Origin: an uncultured Selenomonadales bacterium
GTDB lineage: Bacteria; Bacillota_C; Negativicutes; Selenomonadales; Selenomonadaceae
Reading direction: 5' to 3'
Assembly (NCBI GenBank): GCA_947302675.1
Contig: CAMYWI010000023.1
Span: 1-10,438, forward strand
Length of the DNA stretch: 10,438 nucleotides
The notes beneath the pieces are model-generated. The model did not search any database and was not told the DNA's origin. It saw only the letters and a list, made by a program, of their open reading frames with translations. Shown here in pieces: positions 5,236 to 10,438 of the stretch. Each line of letters begins with the position of its first letter. Within the stretch, counting starts at the first letter, position 1. Made by a program: the position numbers and the translations under genes.

Positions 5236-5460
5236 ATGGTTAAAGGTTACAATATTCAGCTTGATTGGGACGACGAAGCAAAAGTTTGGATGGCGACCAG
5301 CGAGGATATTCCCGGCTTGATTCTTGAAGACGAATCCGCAGATAAATTGATTCAGCGGGTTATGCTCGCCGCGCCTGAAATTATCGAACTTAACGGCGTT
5401 GAAAAGCGTCAAGACTTCTATTTTCACTGCGACAGACACGAAAAGCTTAAAAATATCTGA
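5236..5460 (+). CDS. HicB-like / DUF1902 small protein, no HicA partner
   Basis: The 74-residue product begins MVKGYNIQLDWDDEAKVWMA and continues TSEDIPGLILEDESADKLIQRV. This is the partial RNase-H-like fold of HicB-type antitoxins, in the DUF1902 branch: a strand with acidic turn, then (S/P)EDIPGL, then a helix. AAGGAG (5222-5227) is 8 bases before the ATG at 5236; a longer frame from 5170 lacks a site and overlaps the fau start. In HicAB modules such a protein neutralises the HicA mRNA interferase and represses its own operon, using a separate DNA-binding domain that is not obvious here. No HicA-like reading frame (short, with the GSHxx-type dsRBD motif) lies on either side. It is divergent from fau and overlaps the methylase tail by 14 bases. 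It may be a solitary antitoxin relative with another function. Confidence 0.72.
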   Translation: MVKGYNIQLDWDDEAKVWMATSEDIPGLILEDESADKLIQRVMLAAPEIIELNGVEKRQDFYFHCDRHEKLKNI

Positions 5461-7861
5461 CCTCGTCGCGCAGAAAGCCCAGTTCGTAGATTTGCGGCAA
5501 CAACTTCTTCGACAGCGCAGATAAATCTATTGACGCGCCCAAACTCATGCGCACTTGATAAAATCCCGCGTCCCAGTCCGTGATTTTCCAACGCGCAACG
5601 TCCAAATTCGCAAGCTCCGCGTAAAATTTCTTGTAAAGCTCGCGCCCCGAACTCAAAACCGCCGCCGCCTCTGCCGAGAGTCGGTTATTTTTTATCCAAC
5701 GCGCCGCGAATCTGTCTTCCGCCGCCATGAAGACTTGCATTTTGATTTCCGCGTCGGAAATTTGCCACGTGCGCAACTCCTCAAGCTCGAACGGGAAGAA
5801 ATTGTTCTCCATGCGATAAAGATTGCCCTCGTACTCGACGTCGCGCAATGAAACCGTTTGATTCGACGGCGCAAATAAACTCCAGATAACCGCGTCCGAC
5901 ACGAAGTCGGGCGTTAATTTTTTTGTCGGCTGCATGAATTGATCGCGGTCGTTGAGCCACGTCGCCTTCGGCAACCGCCGCACCATGTGTATTATCATGC
6001 ACTGTTCAAAATTCTCCGGCGTGATTGATAAGCCGCAAGTGCTCACGTAAGGTCCGGATAAAAAAGCTGTTCCGTCTTGATTTGAAATGTCGTTGCCTTT
6101 GCTCATAAGCGACGCCAAGAAATTTTCCGCAATTCTGTCGCGGCGGTCTTTGTTTGTACGATTAACATTCAATGCGCTTGACATTGGCGGAAATTTTTTT
6201 ATTGCAGGCGAACGCTTAAACCACTTGTTTAAATAATTTTCGTTCCGTGCCGTGTAAAAAGTTTTCTCTGCATATTTTTCAACGTCACTATTAAAAACGT
6301 CGAGAGAAATATTTTGCTCTTCAATCGGAATTTTTTTATTCAAGTCCCAAACTGCAAAGCTGACAGAAAATTTTCCTCTGCAACCTTGAAAATTCTTCGA
6401 CGATAACATAAAGCCGCGCTCGAATTTATATGGAAAAATTTTATCGCGGAACGGTTGGTCGTTATGTGAGTTTATATATTTGGGAGTTGAAAAAATGCCG
6501 AGCCACGCTTGACGATTGACGAACTCAAGATTAATTCGATAAATGAACTGCAAAAATATTTCGCGGCTTGATTCGCCAAGATTTTCATTAAGCATAAGTT
6601 TTCTAATCGCAGTCATCGAGACGCCCATTTTGTCAAATAAATTTCTGTCTTGATTATTGTTAGCCGTGACAAAAGGCGGGTTGATGAAGATAATCCATTT
6701 GAGGTCGGGATTTTTCAAGTCCGCCGCGAGTTTTTGGGGCATTTTACGTTTTACGCCGAGACCTTCAAGCGTGAGTTCGTTTCCGAAAAAATTCACGTCG
6801 TCATTGAGATAATCATACTGGAAAACTGTCGCGGCGGGGAAAATTTTCTTGCAATAGTCGGCGTCGTCGTCAAGGAGCGTGGAAATATAGCAGTACTTCA
6901 AAATTTCGGCAGGGAGCGCGAACTCCAAATTGCCCGTGCCCGCCGCCATATCCCAAATTCGGAAGTCGCCGCCGCGAAAGTTGACCGTGCGCAGGAGATA
7001 ATCGACGGCTTTTTGCGCGAAGGCGAGCGGCGTAAAGAATTCGCCCGTGAATCGCCGCAAGCTGATTTCGGACATGCGATCCATTTTCTGGCGAATGGCG
7101 ATGACGGCGCGCGGGTCGCTGATTTTCTCGTAGACGCCCCAAAAGTTTTTGTACTCGGCAATGTCAAGAAATTTCTCGACAAGTTCGCCGCTGCTCATGC
7201 GAAAAATGACACTGCGCCCGATAATTTGCGATTTGCCGTCTTCAATGTCGGTAATGAAGTACTCGGAGGCTTTGCGCCCGTTATCGACCGCCGCGCCGAA
7301 AATTTTTTGCCAGTGTTGGAAAATCGGGTAGAAATTATTCTCGTTAATCTCCTTGCGCTCGGCGAACAGGGAAAGTTGCGCGGTCAAACTGCGATTAATC
7401 AGCTCGACAAAATTATTTTCGTCCTCCGCGTCGTTGAAGTCGAAGACGTGTGCGGATTTAAGCACTTCAGAGTTGGCGAGCGCGGCGACAAGTTTTTTGC
7501 AGGGCGACGACGGAGCCAAGTCCCAGTCATAAGTTTTATTGCGGATAAAGGCGGAAAAGTTATCAGTCGGGAAGAATGCGGCGAAGTTTTTACTCACGAC
7601 GCAGATATTTCTTGACGGCGTGCGGAGTTCGGAGCCAAATTTGAGGCGGCGAACGTAATAGAGCGTCTGCGCGACTACAGCGGCGAGCGTTTGAACATTT
7701 TTAAGTGGCGCGTCGTACTTAAACTCGAAAATAATCTGTGGAGTGTAGAGGTCGATGTAATTTTTCGTGGAAAGTTTGAGTCGAAAGAACTTAGCGAAGA
7801 AATTTTTCAATTCTTCTTCGGTCGCGGCGTCTGCGAGTGCTTGAAAGAGATTTTTCTTCAT
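5447..7861 (-). CDS. N6-adenine DNA methylase with N-terminal PD-(D/E)xK-like nuclease motif (type IIG-like)
   Basis: From the ATG at 7861 the protein has 804 residues. The middle part is an N6-adenine methyltransferase: TGEFFTP (272-278) starts the SAM-binding domain, WDMAAGTGN (303-311) is motif I, and INPPF (393-397) is catalytic motif IV of the (D/N)PP(Y/F) type. A target-recognition-like region fills roughly 440-700. Near the N-terminus, YID (D37) followed by IIFEFK (E46, K48) and a long helix (LAQTLYYVRRL-like) matches a PD-(D/E)xK nuclease core. That order, nuclease-methylase-specificity in one chain, is the type IIG (Eco57I-like) restriction architecture. No separate R or S gene is present. 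GAGGTG (7868-7873) is 6 bases before this ATG and overlaps the alternative in-frame GTG at 7870. It ends inside the HicB-like gene. Methylase is certain; the nuclease is an inference from motif spacing. Confidence 0.85.
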   Translation of the reverse strand: MKKNLFQALADAATEEELKNFFAKFFRLKLSTKNYIDLYTPQIIFEFKYDAPLKNVQTLAAVVAQTLYYVRRLKFGSELRTPSRNICVVSKNFAAFFPTDNFSAFIRNKTYDWDLAPSSPCKKLVAALANSEVLKSAHVFDFNDAEDENNFVELINRSLTAQLSLFAERKEINENNFYPIFQHWQKIFGAAVDNGRKASEYFITDIEDGKSQIIGRSVIFRMSSGELVEKFLDIAEYKNFWGVYEKISDPRAVIAIRQKMDRMSEISLRRFTGEFFTPLAFAQKAVDYLLRTVNFRGGDFRIWDMAAGTGNLEFALPAEILKYCYISTLLDDDADYCKKIFPAATVFQYDYLNDDVNFFGNELTLEGLGVKRKMPQKLAADLKNPDLKWIIFINPPFVTANNNQDRNLFDKMGVSMTAIRKLMLNENLGESSREIFLQFIYRINLEFVNRQAWLGIFSTPKYINSHNDQPFRDKIFPYKFERGFMLSSKNFQGCRGKFSVSFAVWDLNKKIPIEEQNISLDVFNSDVEKYAEKTFYTARNENYLNKWFKRSPAIKKFPPMSSALNVNRTNKDRRDRIAENFLASLMSKGNDISNQDGTAFLSGPYVSTCGLSITPENFEQCMIIHMVRRLPKATWLNDRDQFMQPTKKLTPDFVSDAVIWSLFAPSNQTVSLRDVEYEGNLYRMENNFFPFELEELRTWQISDAEIKMQVFMAAEDRFAARWIKNNRLSAEAAAVLSSGRELYKKFYAELANLDVARWKITDWDAGFYQVRMSLGASIDLSALSKKLLPQIYELGFLRDEVRYF

Positions 7862-7889
7862 TTTTATCACCTCAAAACGATTTTAACAG

Positions 7890-7915
7890 AAAAAAAACGC
7901 CTCGCAAGGCGTTTT
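7890..7915 (-). terminator. Strong hairpin-plus-T-run directly upstream of the methylase
   Basis: AAAACGCCT (7894-7902) and AGGCGTTTT (7907-7915) form a perfect nine-pair stem with loop CGCA. On the minus strand an eight-base T run follows (7890-7897, partly shared with the stem). This is a convincing terminator for transcription toward the methylase. No minus-strand gene lies upstream, so it either protects the methylase from antisense read-through across the hexokinase or acts as a leader attenuator. Confidence 0.65.
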
Positions 7916-7930
7916 GAAAGTTCATTTTAC

Positions 7931-7952
7931 AAAATTCGCTATAACGAATTTT
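7931..7952. repeat. Perfect inverted repeat AAAATTCG / CGAATTTT
   Basis: AAAATTCG (7931-7938) and CGAATTTT (7945-7952) are perfect inverted arms around the six-base spacer CTATAA, in the divergent region between methylase and hexokinase. There is no T run of terminator type beyond the arms, so a dimeric protein operator is the likelier role. The spacer resembles a -10 core on either strand (TATAAC or TTATAG). Confidence 0.4.
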
Positions 7953-7995
7953 TACAAGTTGTATCGTTCAATTTACCTTGCGCGAAAATTAGGCG

Positions 7996-8024
7996 TAGAA
8001 AAGTTTTTTCCGGCGTGGTATAAT
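7996..8024 (+). promoter_or_regulatory. Extended -10 promoter of the hexokinase gene
   Basis: TGGTATAAT contains a perfect TATAAT (8019-8024) preceded by the extended TGn motif (8016-8018). TAGAAA at 7996-8001 is 17 bases upstream and matches four of six -35 consensus bases. Transcription should start near 8031, giving a leader of about 37 bases that contains the ribosome binding site. Confidence 0.75.
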
Positions 8025-8052
8025 CTGCGCGTGGGAAATTTTTTTGAGTGTT

Positions 8053-8059
8053 AAGGGGG
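8053..8059 (+). promoter_or_regulatory. Ribosome binding site of the hexokinase gene
   Basis: AAGGGGG is 8 bases before the ATG at 8068 and only 2 bases before an in-frame ATG at 8062. It therefore selects the 8068 start; the frame's earlier TTG at 8044 lies upstream of the site. Confidence 0.7.
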
Positions 8060-8067
8060 AAATGTTA

Positions 8068-9369
8068 ATGGCATTCAACGGAGAGCAATTCAAGGAGATT
8101 ATCAAGGAGTTCACGATTGACACGGAGCGGCTCCAGGAAATCGCGGCGAGCTTTCGGCAGGATTTGCAACTGGGACTGCGCGACGTGGAACTTTCGTCAA
8201 TGCGTATGCTCAAATCGTACGTCGGACTTCCGAGCGGCAAGGAGACGGGCGACTATCTCGCGCTGGACTTCGGCGGTACGAACATTCGCGTTTTCCGCAT
8301 TCGTCTCGACGGCGACGGCAAGTATGAAATTCTTAAGCGCGTGGGTCGTCCGCTGATTGTGCCGGGCGAGTACGATTACATTTGCAAAGACGCCACCGCC
8401 GAGCAGATGTTTGACTTTATCGCGGAGCTGATTGACGAGGCGATTGACGGCGAGCGCGGCAAGAAATTTTATCTCGGTCACACTTTCTCGTTCCCGTCGA
8501 CGCAGGATAACATTTACAACGCGCGTCTGATAATCTGGACGAAAGAATTTGCGACGCAGGGCGTTGAGGGCGAAGTTGCGAACGATTTGTTGGTTGCGGC
8601 TCTCAAACGTCGCGGCGCGGATAATGTTGAGCCGGTTGCGGTGCTCAATGACACGGTTGCGGTTCTGCTGAGCGCGGCTTACAAGACGCCTGACATTTAT
8701 ATCGGTTCGATTTACGCGACGGGGCACAACACTTGCTATCTTGAGCCGAGCATACACGACCCGAATTGTTTTGGCGCGGGCGGCATGATTCTCAACCTTG
8801 AGTGCGGCAACTTCATGAAACTCATGCCGAATCGTTTTGATAAGGAATACGACGAAGGCTCCGAGAAACCGGGCGAGCAGCGTTTTGAGAAAATGGTTTC
8901 GGGTCGTTACATGGGCGAGCTTTTGGGCATGGCGATTGCGGAGCTTTTGGGCGAGAAGGGCAAAAAGTACGGGCTGACTTCGATAGATATGTCAATGATG
9001 ATTTTGGACGAGTCGCCGAATCTTCAGCGGGCGTCGGATATAATCATGGCGAAAGTCGGGCGCGAGCTTGATTTTGAGGACGTTAAGAAAGTTCGCGAGC
9101 TTGTCAAGACGATAATAATTCGTTCGGCGAGACTGGTTGCGGCGTCGTTCGTGGCAATCGTCTGGCAACGCGCGGGCAGTGGCAAGATTGTTAAACAGCA
9201 TGTCGCGGTTGACGGCTCTGTTTATGAGAAAATGCCGCTTGCCAAAGAAAATATCGTTAAGGCAATGGGCGAACTTCTCGGCGAGGATGCCGCGCAGGTC
9301 GACACGATTCTTGACAACGGCGGCTCCGGACTCGGTGCAGCTATCGCGGCGGCAATGACGCGGAAATAA
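8068..9369 (+). CDS. Eukaryotic-type hexokinase
   Basis: The 433-residue protein belongs to the hexokinase family typical of eukaryotes (hexokinase_1/hexokinase_2 domains), not to the ROK or Glk glucokinases usual in bacteria. It phosphorylates a hexose with ATP, giving hexose 6-phosphate for glycolysis, in the cytoplasm. The motifs appear in the family order: LALDFGGTNIRVF (64-76, phosphate-1 loop), GHTFSFPSTQ (137-146) and LIIWTKEF (154-161) of the sugar site, VLNDTVAVLL (192-201) with catalytic base Asp195, IYATGHNTCYLE (215-226) of phosphate 2, LNLECGNF (242-249) with the sugar-binding Glu, SGRYMGELL (278-286), VAVDGSVYE (379-387, adenosine motif) and DNGGSGLGAA (416-425). Length is near one 50-kDa hexokinase unit. 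It has its own extended -10 promoter and stands as a single gene. Sugar preference cannot be read from sequence. Confidence 0.93.
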   Translation: MAFNGEQFKEIIKEFTIDTERLQEIAASFRQDLQLGLRDVELSSMRMLKSYVGLPSGKETGDYLALDFGGTNIRVFRIRLDGDGKYEILKRVGRPLIVPGEYDYICKDATAEQMFDFIAELIDEAIDGERGKKFYLGHTFSFPSTQDNIYNARLIIWTKEFATQGVEGEVANDLLVAALKRRGADNVEPVAVLNDTVAVLLSAAYKTPDIYIGSIYATGHNTCYLEPSIHDPNCFGAGGMILNLECGNFMKLMPNRFDKEYDEGSEKPGEQRFEKMVSGRYMGELLGMAIAELLGEKGKKYGLTSIDMSMMILDESPNLQRASDIIMAKVGRELDFEDVKKVRELVKTIIIRSARLVAASFVAIVWQRAGSGKIVKQHVAVDGSVYEKMPLAKENIVKAMGELLGEDAAQVDTILDNGGSGLGAAIAAAMTRK

Positions 9370-9379
9370 TCCCCCCTTT

Positions 9380-9576
9380 GCCAAAGCGTGGATTCGCGGA
9401 ATCGGCTGAGGCGTTGGCGGCTCGTCTCTTCGATTTAACGTTTCATAACTTTTGTTTTTAGAATCTACTTTCTTTGCTTGTCCAAAGCAAAAGAAATGCC
9501 GCTTGAACATCCTGTTCAAAGGGCGAAGGCTTGCGGTGCAAGCCTTCGGGTCGTGGGCGCGCGTCCATGCGCGCCC
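9380..9576. repeat. Cluster of five hairpins in the hexokinase 3' region
   Basis: This gene-free stretch holds, in order: GATTC/GAATC (9391-9403) enclosed by GCCAA/TTGGC (9380-9384, 9414-9418); an eleven-pair hairpin with one bulge (9469-9496); TTGAACA/TGTTCAA with loop TCC (9503-9519); an eleven-pair perfect stem CGAAGGCTTGC with loop GGT (9524-9548); and GGGCGCGC/GCGCGCCC (9555-9576). Three loops contain TCC. No stem is followed by a T run, so these are not terminators. Weak frames crossing it on the minus strand have no protein-like features. It resembles a dispersed intergenic repeat or a structured RNA end; copies elsewhere cannot be checked here. Bases 9419-9468 between the first two hairpins show nothing recognisable. 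Confidence 0.6.
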
Positions 9577-9600
9577 CTCTGCGTCTCGACAAAATTAAAA

Positions 9601-9635
9601 GGAGCTGTTCAAAATCTGAACCGCTCCGATTTTTT
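9601..9635 (+). terminator. Bidirectional terminator after hexokinase and DUF2156 gene
   Basis: GGAGC and GTTCA (9601-9611) pair with TGAAC and GCTCC (9617-9627) around loop AAATC, with one internal mismatch. Six T (9630-9635) follow on the plus strand, ending hexokinase-strand transcripts. On the minus strand the same stem is followed by TTTTAATTTT and ends the DUF2156 gene, whose stop codon at 9634-9636 overlaps the T run. Confidence 0.85.
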
Positions 9636-10438
9636 ATGCCAACGTTGCGTTAAATTTCTCAATCATTTTAATTGGGCGATAAGATTCTTTTGCCTTGCGC
9701 AAGCCGTCAATGCCCATGTCTTCTTCGCGATTGATATAAATCATGTCCGACCACTCGTGCTCGACGAAAGCTTGATTGATTGCCGCGTAAATCCCGCGAA
9801 TATTTGGATCTGCCTTCTCGACGTGAATAACCGCTGTGTCCGAGTTCAATCGCTCGCCGAACGTGAACGCCACAACTTTATACTCAAGCAAAATCGCGCC
9901 GCCATTGAGTTTGAAGGCGTCGAAGTGGTCAAATATCTCATGAATCGCCGCCTGTTCGTAGCCAATAAACGGGTCGTCGGGATTGTCGCGCTTGTGCGTC
10001 TCAGACCAAAGGTTAAGCTCTGCGCGGCACTTCGGGATAATGTCTTCGGTAATCGGCAGATATTTTGCGTTGGGATATTCCTTGCGGAAGGCGTTGAGAT
10101 GATTTTTCTTGCCGTGAAACTTTCGCCCCGACAAATTTATCAAGTCCTGCGCGAGGTAAACGTAGTCGAAGTTATCGCGGTCGGCAGTGACGTTGAACTT
10201 GGCGTACGGATATTTTTCCAGCTCGTCCGCAAAAATTTTCTCCACGACGACGAACATAAATTCTTTCTCGCCGCGCAGTTGTTCCGCCGTCCGCAAGATT
10301 TTTGTAATGGCGTCCTGCATTTTGTCCTGCGCCCCAATCGGCTGCCACGCAGAAAAATTTTTGTCGTTGGAGGAAAAAATATAGAGCACGTCGTCTTCGA
10401 CCGCCCATTGCAGATTCAACATCTCGCGCCACATGTAA
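9634..10438 (-). CDS. DUF2156 / LPG_synthase_C-family GNAT-fold protein, 5'-truncated by window edge
   Basis: The frame runs from the TAA at 9634-9636 to the window edge; an ATG at 10434 is in frame, but upstream bases stay open and the MWREMLNLQW block normally lies about 30 residues inside this family, preceded by an F-x-N-L-type stretch. The true start is therefore most likely beyond the window. About 267 residues are visible. Characteristic segments are DNFDYVYLAQDLINLSGRKFHGKKNHLNAF, which marks DUF2156 (related to the C-terminal catalytic domain of phosphatidylglycerol lysyltransferases, a tandem GNAT fold), then GGAILLEYKVVAFTFGERLN, HVEKADPNIRGIYAAINQAF and INREEDMGIDGLRKAKESYRP. The enzyme probably moves an acyl or aminoacyl group, but the substrate is unknown, and no membrane domain of MprF type is visible. 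It ends at a shared terminator. Confidence 0.82.
   Translation of the reverse strand, partial: YMWREMLNLQWAVEDDVLYIFSSNDKNFSAWQPIGAQDKMQDAITKILRTAEQLRGEKEFMFVVVEKIFADELEKYPYAKFNVTADRDNFDYVYLAQDLINLSGRKFHGKKNHLNAFRKEYPNAKYLPITEDIIPKCRAELNLWSETHKRDNPDDPFIGYEQAAIHEIFDHFDAFKLNGGAILLEYKVVAFTFGERLNSDTAVIHVEKADPNIRGIYAAINQAFVEHEWSDMIYINREEDMGIDGLRKAKESYRPIKMIEKFNATLA

Noticed and set aside
5170..5460. Longer 96-residue start for the HicB-like gene at 5170
   Set aside because: It overlaps the fau start codon, lacks a ribosome binding site, and the added residues (including FLFIEMNF) do not belong to the family; AAGGAG selects the ATG at 5236.
6650..7615. Long 321-residue plus-strand reading frame inside the methylase
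   Set aside because: It is antisense to the SAM-binding motifs of the methylase and is a by-product of the codon bias; no start signal or recognisable motif.
8992..9519. Minus-strand frame of 175 residues crossing the hexokinase end and hairpin cluster
   Set aside because: Its N-terminal part simply translates the hairpin repeats and the rest is antisense to hexokinase; no ribosome binding site or protein-like features.
9380..9576. CRISPR array or tRNA-like structures in the hairpin region
   Set aside because: The stems differ in sequence, there are no equal repeats with spacers, and no cloverleaf with an anticodon arm can be drawn.

Overview
The window looks like chromosomal DNA of a Gram-positive-lineage bacterium with an envelope and codon style that fit Negativicutes (Selenomonadales-like). 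This is an inference from overall gene content, mixed AT-rich spacers and GC-rich codons, strong AGGAGG-type ribosome binding sites, secreted envelope enzymes, a PilO-like protein and a eukaryotic-type hexokinase. No taxonomic marker proves it. No tRNA, rRNA, CRISPR array, insertion sequence or phage gene was seen.

Layout. (1) 1-576, plus strand: the 3' part of ssb followed by rpsR, the tail of the usual rpsF-ssb-rpsR operon. (2) 591-1747: a hairpin terminator, then a minus-strand secreted alpha/beta hydrolase with a cysteine nucleophile. (3) 1841-3006, plus strand: a LysR-type regulator reduced to its first ~25 residues and fused to unrelated sequence, overlapping an orphan PilO-like protein, then a small lysine-rich membrane protein. 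(4) 3012-5183, mainly minus strand: an envelope/one-carbon group of fau (5-formyl-THF cyclo-ligase), a coupled secreted VanX/DdpX-type D-Ala-D-Ala dipeptidase, and a 3D-domain putative cell-wall lytic protein with its own promoter and a folded leader. (5) 5236-7861: a solo HicB-like (DUF1902) protein, tail-to-tail with a large N6-adenine DNA methylase that carries a probable N-terminal PD-(D/E)xK nuclease motif, a possible single-protein type IIG-like restriction system. (6) 8019-9369, plus strand: a eukaryotic-type hexokinase with a strong promoter. (7) 9370-9635: a gene-free stretch packed with five or six perfect or near-perfect hairpins. (8) 9634-10438, minus strand: a DUF2156/LPG_synthase_C protein cut by the window end.

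How the parts relate. The SSB/S18 pair is housekeeping. The dipeptidase and the 3D protein both act on peptidoglycan or its fragments and lie in a row. The methylase and HicB-like gene are the accessory, defence-like part. The most unusual signals are non-coding: a promoter whose -10 box lies in the loop of a terminator hairpin (3812-3849), with phased direct repeats just upstream; the structured leader of the 3D gene; an orphan terminator placed directly before the methylase; and the hairpin cluster after the hexokinase. I found no clear multi-gene novel system. The best candidates for a second look are the methylase-nuclease and the hairpin cluster.
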